Shown one piece after another: positions 8,355 through 14,410 of a stretch of DNA of 18,546 bases (within the stretch, counting starts at the first letter, position 1; each line of letters starts with the position of its first letter). The notes under the pieces were generated by a model. It did not search any database. It was given only the letters and a program-made list of their open reading frames with translations, and had not been told where the DNA came from. The translations under genes were made by a program, and so were the position numbers. This stretch comes from Betaproteobacteria bacterium (GTDB taxonomy: Bacteria; Pseudomonadota; Gammaproteobacteria; Burkholderiales; Rhodocyclaceae): contig JAEHDO010000397.1 of assembly GCA_016880375.1 (NCBI GenBank), positions 1 to 18,546 on the forward strand. The letters are read 5' to 3'.

Positions 8355-9041
8355 TTACTTCTTCTCGGGCTGCTTGGCCGGAGCCGCGGCTGCGCCAGCG
8401 GCAGCCGGAGCCGCAGCCGGCGCGGCGGTGGTGGCAGCGGCTTCCTCGCCCACCGCCAGATCGGCTTCAGTTGTGCCGCGCGGCACGACAATAGTGGCCA
8501 CGACCGGGTTTTCGTTCCGGTGCAGCAACGCCTCGACGCCCTTCGGCAGATTCAGGTCCTTGACGTGAACCGAATGGCCGACCGAGACGTCCTTCATGTC
8601 TACCTCGATGAACTCCGGCAGGTCGCCAGGCAGGCAGGTGACGTTCAATTCGTTCAGGACATGGCTCACCACGCCACCCTGCAGCTTGACGCCTGGAGCG
8701 ACGTCAGCATTGATGAAATGCAGCGGCACCTTCATGTGGATCTTCCTGTCGGCTGCGACCCGCTGGAAATCCGCATGCAGCACCAGCGGCCTGAAGGGAT
8801 GCATCTGGTAGTCGCGCAGCAGCACTTGCTGCTTCTCGCCCTCCAGATTCATGCTCAGAACGGAGGCATGAAATGCCTCCTGCTTCAGACTGTGGTAAAG
8901 GGCATTGTGGTCGACCTGAATCGGCTGGGCCGCCGTCTCGCCACCATAAAGAATGCCGGGCACCTTGCCCGCGCGACGCAGGCGGCGGCTCGCTCCGGTG
9001 CCCTGCAGTTCGCGCTTGTTAGCGATGATTTCGATTTTCAT
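8355..9041 (-). CDS. rplY: 50S ribosomal protein bL25, long (CTC) form
   Basis: Binds 5S rRNA in the large ribosomal subunit. At 228 residues it is the long form: an N-terminal L25 RNA-binding domain (about 1-92, starting [20 protein letters not shown], with VPGILYGG at 27-34) followed by the TL5/CTC beta domain (about 100-185). The last 30 or so residues are a low-complexity alanine/proline tail ending in lysines (PEKK), common in proteobacterial long forms. The ATG at 9041 has GGAG upstream. The gene follows prs after 51 bases and precedes pth; the prs-rplY-pth order is typical of beta- and many gammaproteobacteria. The compositionally biased tail explains the long out-of-frame open frames in the same place. 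Confidence 0.96.
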   Translation of the reverse strand: MKIEIIANKRELQGTGASRRLRRAGKVPGILYGGETAAQPIQVDHNALYHSLKQEAFHASVLSMNLEGEKQQVLLRDYQMHPFRPLVLHADFQRVAADRKIHMKVPLHFINADVAPGVKLQGGVVSHVLNELNVTCLPGDLPEFIEVDMKDVSVGHSVHVKDLNLPKGVEALLHRNENPVVATIVVPRGTTEADLAVGEEAAATTAAPAAAPAAAGAAAAPAKQPEKK

Positions 9042-9092
9042 TTGCTAGCTCCATTAAAACCCGGGCCGCGACCAGCCAGGGGGTTGTAAAAA

Positions 9093-10043
9093 CTACTCCA
9101 TGAACAGCGACGAAACCGACTCCTCGTTGCTGATGCGCAGCATCGTCTCCGCCATCAGCTCGGCGATGGAGATTTGTCGGATGCGCGAGCAGGCCCGTGC
9201 CTCCTCGTTCAGCGGAATGGTGTCGGTCACCACCAACTCATCCAGAACGGATTCCCCGATGCGCTGCACCGCGCTGCCGGAAAGCACCGGGTGCGTACAG
9301 TAGGCCAGTACCTTGGCAGCACCGTGATCCTTCAGCGCCTGCGCCGCCTTGCACAGCGTGCCGGCGGTGTCCACCATGTCATCCATGATGACGCAGGTGC
9401 GTCCATCCACCTCGCCGATGATATTCATCACCTCGGAGACATTGGCCTTCGGGCGTCGCTTGTCGATGATGGCCAGATCGGACTCCAGCCGCTTCGCCAG
9501 CGCCCGCGCCCGCACCACCCCGCCGACGTCGGGCGAGACCACCAGCAGGTCCTTGTGCTGGTTCTTCCAAATGTCGCCGAGCAGGATCGGCGCAGCGTAG
9601 ACGTTGTCCACCGGGATGTCGAAAAACCCCTGAATCTGGTCGGCATGCAGATCCACCGTCAGCACGCGGTCGACTCCCGCCGCCTGCAGCATGTTGGCCA
9701 CCACCTTGGCCGAGATCGCCACGCGCGCCGAGCGTGGCCGGCGATCCTGGCGCGAATAGCCCATGTAGGGTATCGCCGCGGTAACGCGCCCAGCAGAGGA
9801 GCGCTTCAGCGCATCGACCATGATGATGAGTTCCATCAGGTTGTCATTGGTCGGCGCGCAGGTCGATTGCAGGATGAAGCAATCCTTGCCGCGGACGTTC
9901 TCCATGATCTCGACATTGACCTCACCGTCCGAGAAGCGGCCCACCGTGGCCCGCCCGAGCGAGATGTTCAGGCGCCTGACCACGTCGGCGGCAAGCTTGG
10001 GGTTGGCGTTCCCCGTAAAGACCATCAGGCTGTCGTAGGCCAT
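9093..10043 (-). CDS. prs: Ribose-phosphate pyrophosphokinase (PRPP synthetase)
   Basis: Makes PRPP from ribose 5-phosphate and ATP, feeding purine, pyrimidine, histidine, tryptophan and NAD synthesis. The 316 residues match E. coli Prs (315). Clear motifs are GRFSDGEV (35-42), [14 protein letters not shown] (59-72), YSRQDRR (96-102), the divalent-cation site [11 protein letters not shown] (131-141), DKRR (194-197) and the PRPP loop [10 protein letters not shown] (221-230). The frame is open to 10106, but the ATG at 10043 matches the family N-terminus and has GAGG five bases upstream, whereas the extra 21 residues run through a palindromic spacer. It lies downstream of ispE and tRNA-Gln, and the lolB-ispE-prs order is also that of E. 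coli. The leader upstream contains two hairpins. Confidence 0.97.
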   Translation of the reverse strand: MAYDSLMVFTGNANPKLAADVVRRLNISLGRATVGRFSDGEVNVEIMENVRGKDCFILQSTCAPTNDNLMELIIMVDALKRSSAGRVTAAIPYMGYSRQDRRPRSARVAISAKVVANMLQAAGVDRVLTVDLHADQIQGFFDIPVDNVYAAPILLGDIWKNQHKDLLVVSPDVGGVVRARALAKRLESDLAIIDKRRPKANVSEVMNIIGEVDGRTCVIMDDMVDTAGTLCKAAQALKDHGAAKVLAYCTHPVLSGSAVQRIGESVLDELVVTDTIPLNEEARACSRIRQISIAELMAETMLRISNEESVSSLFME

Positions 10044-10079
10044 GCGTGCCTCTGGAGCGAATCCGTTCTTGCAAATGAT

Positions 10080-10104
10080 GCGGGCAGGTGATTCACCTGC
10101 CCGC
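10080..10104 (-). repeat. 12-bp inverted repeat in the prs leader
   Basis: GCGGGCAGGTGA (10080-10091) and TCACCTGCCCGC (10093-10104) are perfect inverted arms separated by one base, so in RNA the closing pairs would open to give a small loop. It lies 36 bases upstream of the prs ATG. No U-run follows on the minus strand, so it is unlikely to terminate transcription towards prs. The T-rich bases on the plus-strand side have no plus-strand gene to serve. Its GCGGGC core is shared with the hairpin at 10131-10144. Confidence 0.7.
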
Positions 10105-10130
10105 ATTCTTGATTTTAGTTACGACATCAC

Positions 10131-10144
10131 GCCCGCAAGCGGGC
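10131..10144 (-). repeat. 6-bp inverted repeat between tRNA-Gln and the prs leader hairpin
   Basis: GCCCGC (10131-10136) and GCGGGC (10139-10144) are perfect arms around AA. With one C/A mismatch the symmetry extends outward to TCA/TGA (10127-10148). It starts about 25 bases beyond the tRNA-Gln 3' end. It may define the tRNA precursor trailer or be part of a two-state structure with the larger repeat at 10080-10104, because the arms of the two are complementary to each other over seven bases. Confidence 0.55.
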
Positions 10145-10169
10145 ATGAGTCTTCTCTAAAACTTTGTTT

Positions 10170-10246
10170 TGGCTGGGGAGGAAGGATTCGAACCTTCGCA
10201 TGCCGGAATCAAAATCCGGTGCCTTAACCAGCTTGGCGACTCCCCA
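10170..10246 (-). tRNA. glnQ-type tRNA: tRNA-Gln (anticodon UUG)
   Basis: A 77-base cloverleaf can be folded by eye on the minus strand: acceptor TGGGGAG paired with CTCCCCA; a three-pair D stem GCC/GGC; anticodon stem CCGGA/TCCGG around loop TTTTGAT, giving anticodon TTG (UUG); a five-base variable loop; and T arm GAAGG/CCTTC around TTCGAAT. The CCA end is encoded (10170-10172). A weak first pair (U1-A72) and discriminator G73 are known glutaminyl-tRNA synthetase identity elements and agree with the Gln call. The 5' end is only 6 bases after the ispE stop codon, so it is probably excised from an ispE/prs transcript by RNase P and 3' processing. The gene_symbol field holds a description only; no specific locus name is recognised. 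Confidence 0.96.
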
Positions 10247-10252
10247 AGTGTT

Positions 10253-11119
10253 TCAGTCAGCAAGTGCCCGCAGGGGGTGTTCGTCCAAGCCTCGCGCTAT
10301 CCAGCCGACCATGTCTTCCGGCATCCGCGCCAGCACGGCGCGCGCTTCCTGCTCGGCGGCAAAGGGGGCGAAAACACAGGCCCCGGAACCGGTCATGCGC
10401 GCTTCGGCGTGCTGCCTGAGCCAGGCCAGCGCCCGCGCCACCTCCGGGTAGCGACCGCACACGACGGCTTCAAGATCGTTTTGGCCAAACAAAGGACCCC
10501 GACCCGCACCCCAACCCGCTGAAAAGTCCGCCATTTTGATGGCTTTCGTATTCCGTGTCAAATTCGGCGAGGCGAAGATTTCGGCGGTCGGCACGCCCGC
10601 GGCCGGCTCGATGACGAGGTACCAGGCCGGGGGCAAATCGAGCGGCTGCAGAGCCTCGCCGACACCCTCGGCGAAAGCGTTGCGGCCAAAGACGAAGAAT
10701 GGCACGTCGGCGCCCAGTTGCAGCCCCAGCGCCTGCAGGCGCTCGCGCGGCCAGTTCAGCCCCCAGAGACGGTTCATCGCCAGCAGCACGGTGGCCGCAT
10801 CCGAACTGCCGCCACCCAGCCCGCCTCCCATCGGCAGGCGCTTCTCCAGCATGATCTCGACGCCGTGCCTGCAGCCGGACGCCTCCTGCAGCAGCCGCGC
10901 CGCGCGCAGGCACAGGTCGCGCTCCTCAGGCACGCCGGCCAGCGGACGAAGGCGCAGGATGCGCCCGTCCGTCCGCGGCGCGAAACGCAACGTGTCCCCA
11001 TGGTCGACCAGGCGGAACAGTGTTTGCAACAGGTGGTAGCCGTCGGGCCGTCTGCCGACGACATGCAGAAAAAGGTTGATCTTGGCCGGCGCAGGATAGG
11101 CGCTGTCCCAATCCGTCAT
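10253..11119 (-). CDS. ispE: 4-diphosphocytidyl-2-C-methyl-D-erythritol kinase
   Basis: GHMP-family kinase that phosphorylates CDP-methylerythritol in the MEP pathway to isopentenyl diphosphate. The 288 residues are standard. Seen are PAPAKINLFL (9-18, with Lys13), the ATP-binding glycine loop PMGGGLGGGSSDAAT (96-110), GADVPFF with catalytic Asp139 (137-143), and the third GHMP motif MTGSGACVF (242-250). The ATG overlaps the lolB stop as ATGA, so translational coupling is likely. The lolB-ispE-prs order is conserved with E. coli. The stop is followed after 6 bases by tRNA-Gln. Identification is secure. Confidence 0.96.
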   Translation of the reverse strand: MTDWDSAYPAPAKINLFLHVVGRRPDGYHLLQTLFRLVDHGDTLRFAPRTDGRILRLRPLAGVPEERDLCLRAARLLQEASGCRHGVEIMLEKRLPMGGGLGGGSSDAATVLLAMNRLWGLNWPRERLQALGLQLGADVPFFVFGRNAFAEGVGEALQPLDLPPAWYLVIEPAAGVPTAEIFASPNLTRNTKAIKMADFSAGWGAGRGPLFGQNDLEAVVCGRYPEVARALAWLRQHAEARMTGSGACVFAPFAAEQEARAVLARMPEDMVGWIARGLDEHPLRALAD

Positions 11120-11682
11120 CTGGACAGGCCCCAGTCGTCGATCTTCAATCGTACCTCGACATCCTCGCGCCGTGCCTGCAGCAACTCCGGCAGGGCATCC
11201 GGCGCTTCGCTCTCGTAGCGCAGGTAGTCGATCACCCAGCCCTGCTCCGAGAGGCCGGCCAGCCTGCCTGCCGCGTCCACCCGGGCAACGCCGCCGAAGG
11301 CCGACCGGCCGAGCACCCAGCGTCCCAGCCCCGATACCGGCAGCGGCGTGCCGAACACCTTCTCGGAAAGGCCATCCAGGTCTGCCGCCACGTAGCGCTT
11401 CTGGTCAGCCGTCTCCAGCAGCGCGACGCCGCCGCCCGAGGTCAGCCTGGCAAGACCCTGGCCGAGCGGTCCGCTGACGACGATTTCGTCGGATTGCGCG
11501 TCGTGGCGCCAGTCGATGCCTGCCGAGAAGCTTTCGCCGGCGCGACGAACGGCAATGCGTCCTTCGATGCGGAAAGCCTCGATTGCCTCGCGCGCCGGGC
11601 GAGCTTGCGTCGCCGCCGGCTGCAGCGTGGCGCAGCCCGCTGTCAGCGCGATTAACGCGGCTGCAAACAACAAGCGCAGCAT
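11116..11682 (-). CDS. lolB: Outer-membrane lipoprotein insertion protein LolB
   Basis: Receives lipoproteins from periplasmic LolA and inserts them into the inner leaflet of the outer membrane. From ATG 11682 the 188-residue precursor has a short signal peptide (MLRLLFAAALIALTAGC) with an LTAGC lipobox, so Cys17 is the predicted lipidated residue. The mature part fits the single-domain LolA/LolB barrel, with IEGRIAVRR followed by a FSAGIDW strand and the VVSGPLGQGLARL segment typical of LolB. The frame continues upstream to 11790 but only as a shadow of the TPR gene; the signal peptide fixes the start. The ATG shares its A with the TPR gene's TGA (TGATG), and its own stop overlaps ispE by four bases, so all three genes are probably translationally coupled. 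Confidence 0.93.
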   Translation of the reverse strand: MLRLLFAAALIALTAGCATLQPAATQARPAREAIEAFRIEGRIAVRRAGESFSAGIDWRHDAQSDEIVVSGPLGQGLARLTSGGGVALLETADQKRYVAADLDGLSEKVFGTPLPVSGLGRWVLGRSAFGGVARVDAAGRLAGLSEQGWVIDYLRYESEAPDALPELLQARREDVEVRLKIDDWGLSR

Positions 11683-13415
11683 CAGGGGGCGAAACGCTTG
11701 ATGACCTCGGCCAGGACCTCGTTGCCGGGATGGGCATTCGCCGCCTCCCGCCAGGTCCTTTTTGCCTCGTCGCGGCGGCCCAGGGCCCACAGCACCTCGC
11801 CAAGGTGGGCGGCAATTTCCGGATCCGGCCTGATCGAGAAAGCTCGCTGCAGATGGGTCAGCGCCCCCTCATTGTCGCCCTTGCGGTAGAGCACCCAACC
11901 CATGCTGTCGATGATGAAGGGGTCGTCCGGAGACAATTGCATCGCCTTCACAATCAGCTGCTCCGCTTCATCAAGCCGCTGGTTGCGCTCGGCGAGGGAG
12001 TAGCCGAGTGCATTGTAGGCATGGGCATGCTCGGGCTTGAGGCGGATGAGCTTGCGCAGGCCGGCTTCCATCGCCTCGTGCCGGCCGAGCTTTTCCGCCA
12101 GCAGCGCGGACTCGTAGAGCAGCTCAGGTTGCTCCGGCTGCGCAGCGAGGCTGCCGGCGAGAAGTTCATAGGCCTCCTGCGTCCTGCCGCCGTCCCGCAG
12201 GAGCTGACTTTCGGCCAGCAGCAGCTGAATGCGGTCGGCGTTGCCCGCAGCACGCACCTCCTGCAGATGGCGGCGTCCGGCCTCCAGATTGCCCTGCTTC
12301 GCCAGCAGCTGGGCAATGCGCAGCTGCGCCGCGAGATACTGCTCGCCCGGCACCACCTCGGCATACCAGCGCAACGCTTCGTCGAACTGCTTGCGCTCCT
12401 CGGCAATCTGGCCGAGATAGAGGCGCACGGTGTCAATCTCGGCAAAGTCCTTGCCAAGCAGTTTCTTGAAATTCTCCTCCGCCACCGCCCAGTCTGAAAG
12501 CTGGACAGATAAAACCGCCACGGCGTAAATCACATCGGCATTGCCGGGAAAATCGCCCAGCAGGCGCTGGAACTCGGTTCGCGCCTGGGAAAATTTGCGC
12601 GCTCCGACCAGGTTGCGCGCGTACTGCAGGCGCACCTCGCGCGCCTGCGGGTGGCCGGCAAGATAGGCGCGCAGGGTCTCGATCGCCGCCTCGGGGGATT
12701 CGGCGCGTTGCAGCTGCGCCTTGAGCATCACGGCGATGTCCCATTCAGGCCTCAAGTCGAGCGCCTTGTCGGCCTCGGCAATGCCACGCCGCCATTCCGC
12801 GGCATTCAGCGCAGCCTGGGCGCGGGCGAAATGCGCCTCCGGCAAACCGACATATGGCTGCGTGAGCTGTTCGACCATGGTCAGCACGGCCTTCTTGTCC
12901 GGATAGCGGGCAAACAGGCGGTTGAGCCGCAGCAGGCCGTCGCTCAGGTTCTCCCCTTCCTGCGCCAGCAGCTTGGCGACGTGGGGTTGCAGTTCATCGA
13001 GGCGGTTGGCGCTCACCAGCAGGCCCGCCATCATCTGGTGCGCCTGTGAGGATTCGGGATCGATCTCAACCCAAAGCCGGGTGGCCTGCAGGGCCATGTC
13101 AAGATTGCGGCCATGCAGCGCCATCTCGGCGGCGCGTCGGGCCACGCGCGGGTCACGCGTCGAGCGGGCAAGGTCCATGTAGGCGGAGGCCGACAGGTCG
13201 AGGTTGCCGCGCTGGCCGGCGATTTCGGCGAGCAGGGTCTGATACAGGATCTGTCCGGTCAATTCCTGCTGCGGCAACGGCTCGGTGCGCTCCTTCGGTT
13301 GCGCTTCGCGCACAGTTTCCGCCGGTTGCCGGGCAGGGGCCTGGGCGCAGGCCGAAAGCATGAGTACCGCTGCAACCGCGGCGGGGAAAAGCAGGGGGCG
13401 GAGCGAGTCGGTCAT
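11682..13415 (-). CDS. TPR-repeat lipoprotein
   Basis: A 577-residue tetratricopeptide-repeat protein exported as a lipoprotein: residues 1-23 form a signal peptide with lipobox LSAC, predicting lipidated Cys23, followed by a proline/glutamine-rich linker (24-50). The rest is almost wholly helical repeats. The clearest TPRs are near the C-terminus (about 467-567, containing AYNALGYSLAERNQRLDEA and DSMGWVLYRKGDNEGALTHL), with more degenerate ones before. No enzymatic motif is present, so it should be a protein-binding scaffold in the periplasm, probably at the outer membrane. Gene order with lolB suggests an envelope role, but the partner is unknown. It is the first gene of the long minus-strand run and is divergent from mutM. 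TPR numbers and repeat edges were judged by eye. Confidence 0.87.
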   Translation of the reverse strand: MTDSLRPLLFPAAVAAVLMLSACAQAPARQPAETVREAQPKERTEPLPQQELTGQILYQTLLAEIAGQRGNLDLSASAYMDLARSTRDPRVARRAAEMALHGRNLDMALQATRLWVEIDPESSQAHQMMAGLLVSANRLDELQPHVAKLLAQEGENLSDGLLRLNRLFARYPDKKAVLTMVEQLTQPYVGLPEAHFARAQAALNAAEWRRGIAEADKALDLRPEWDIAVMLKAQLQRAESPEAAIETLRAYLAGHPQAREVRLQYARNLVGARKFSQARTEFQRLLGDFPGNADVIYAVAVLSVQLSDWAVAEENFKKLLGKDFAEIDTVRLYLGQIAEERKQFDEALRWYAEVVPGEQYLAAQLRIAQLLAKQGNLEAGRRHLQEVRAAGNADRIQLLLAESQLLRDGGRTQEAYELLAGSLAAQPEQPELLYESALLAEKLGRHEAMEAGLRKLIRLKPEHAHAYNALGYSLAERNQRLDEAEQLIVKAMQLSPDDPFIIDSMGWVLYRKGDNEGALTHLQRAFSIRPDPEIAAHLGEVLWALGRRDEAKRTWREAANAHPGNEVLAEVIKRFAP

Positions 13416-13438
13416 GTCAGGGTCGGAACGGCACAGCG

Positions 13439-13444
13439 TAGAAT
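13439..13444 (+). promoter_or_regulatory. Possible -10 element for mutM
   Basis: TAGAAT matches the -10 consensus at 5 of 6 positions and lies about 65 bases before the mutM ATG in the divergent region. No convincing -35 is found at 16-18 bases upstream, so this is weak. If used, the transcript would carry the GGGGGT/ACCCCC hairpin (13467-13484) in its leader. Confidence 0.22.
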
Positions 13445-13460
13445 GGAATTTGTTCGACTC

Positions 13461-13489
13461 ATGTTAGGGGGTTTTGCCACCCCCGGCAA
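13461..13489 (-). promoter_or_regulatory. Candidate sigma70 promoter for the TPR-lolB-ispE run
   Basis: On the minus strand TTGCCG (13484-13489) and TAACAT (13461-13466) match the -35 and -10 consensus at 4 of 6 positions each and are exactly 17 bases apart. The implied transcript would start roughly 40 bases before the TPR gene's ATG. A GGGGGT/ACCCCC inverted repeat (13467-13484) lies in the spacer. Prediction by eye only. Confidence 0.4.
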
Positions 13490-13509
13490 GCGAGTCCATT
13501 CCGATTGCC

Positions 13510-14322
13510 ATGCCAGAACTGCCCGAAGTCGAAATCACGCGTCGCGGCCTCCTGCCCGCCTTGCCCGGCCGGACAGTCAGCGCTGCCGTCGCGCGCCACA
13601 CGGCACTGCGCTACCCGTTGCCGCGCAACCTGGGCCGCCTGCTCGCCGGACAAATCCTGCACGGCATCGATCGACGCGGCAAGTACCTGCTGTTCCGCTT
13701 CGATCGCGGCACGTTGATCGTGCATCTCGGCATGTCGGGCAGCCTGCGACTGGTGCCAGCCGTCGAGTCGCCGGGCAGGCACGACCATCTCGATCTCGTC
13801 TTCGGCGACAAAGCCTTGCGCCTGCGTGATCCGCGCCGCTTCGGCGCCGTACTTTGGGTGAAGGACGATGCCGGCAGCCACCCTCTCATCGCTTCGCTCG
13901 GCATCGAGCCATTGTCGGAGGATTTCAGCGGCAGCTGGCTGCACACCGCCACCCGCGGCCGCGCCAAACCCATCAAGCTGTTCCTCATGGACAGCCACGC
14001 CATCGTTGGCGTCGGCAACATCTACGCCTCGGAGAGCCTGTTCCGCGCCGGCATCGCGCCCGGCACCCCGGCAGGTCGCCTGTCACCGATGCGTTGCACG
14101 CGGCTGGCAAATGCAGTCAAGACCACATTGAAAGCCGCCCTGGCCGCTGGCGGCAGCACCCTGCGCGACTTCATCCACAGCGACGGCGCTACAGGCTGGT
14201 TCCAGCAAACGCACAACGTGTATGGCCGCGAAGGCGAACCCTGTCGCGTCTGTGGCACGAAGGTACGCGCCCTGCGACTGGGTCAGCGCTCCACTTTCCT
14301 GTGCCCGCGTTGCCAGCGCTGA
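13510..14322 (+). CDS. mutM: Formamidopyrimidine-DNA glycosylase (8-oxoguanine glycosylase)
   Basis: Base-excision repair enzyme that removes 8-oxoguanine and formamidopyrimidines and nicks the abasic site. It is 270 residues, the usual length. The start must be ATG 13510 because the catalytic amine is Pro2 of the PELPEVE motif, freed by removal of Met; the frame's 12 extra upstream codons would block it. Other key features are Lys58 in RRGKYLL, HLGMSGSLR (72-80), DPRRFG (107-112), the helix-two-turn-helix VGVGNIYASESLF (166-178), and a C-terminal zinc finger with Cys245, Cys248, Cys265 and Cys268, with GQRSTFLCPRC holding the conserved arginine. The Shine-Dalgarno is weak. It is divergent from the TPR gene and followed after 88 bases by the dynamin-like gene. 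Confidence 0.97.
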   Translation: MPELPEVEITRRGLLPALPGRTVSAAVARHTALRYPLPRNLGRLLAGQILHGIDRRGKYLLFRFDRGTLIVHLGMSGSLRLVPAVESPGRHDHLDLVFGDKALRLRDPRRFGAVLWVKDDAGSHPLIASLGIEPLSEDFSGSWLHTATRGRAKPIKLFLMDSHAIVGVGNIYASESLFRAGIAPGTPAGRLSPMRCTRLANAVKTTLKAALAAGGSTLRDFIHSDGATGWFQQTHNVYGREGEPCRVCGTKVRALRLGQRSTFLCPRCQR

Positions 14323-14352
14323 CGAACGGGCGATTGTGGCCTCCCAGTTGCA

Positions 14353-14380
14353 TTGCTTTCGCAGAAATGTGTGCTAAATT
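14353..14380 (+). promoter_or_regulatory. Candidate promoter for the dynamin-like gene
   Basis: TTGCTT (14353-14358) and TAAATT (14375-14380) are 16 bases apart, with TGTGC just before the -10 resembling an extended -10. Matches are 3 of 6 and 4 of 6. The local AT-richness in an otherwise GC-rich window supports a promoter here, about 30 bases before the ATG at 14411. Confidence 0.4.
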
Positions 14381-14410
14381 GGCGTTTTTGAAGCACTTTC
14401 TGGAGTTGCC

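Noticed and set aside
8309..8491. N-terminal extension of pth up to 8491
   Set aside because: It overlaps the rplY 3' end, is proline/arginine-rich, and would make Pth about 60 residues longer than its family.
9174..10091. A 305-codon plus-strand frame opposite prs
   Set aside because: It is the histidine/arginine-rich complement of the highly conserved prs gene, with no domain of its own.
10044..10106. N-terminal extension of prs up to 10106
   Set aside because: It translates the palindromic spacer. The family N-terminus begins at ATG 10043, which has a Shine-Dalgarno.
11583..12497. A 304-codon plus-strand frame opposite the lolB/TPR genes
   Set aside because: Leucine-rich complement of TPR coding sequence; no start signal or domain.
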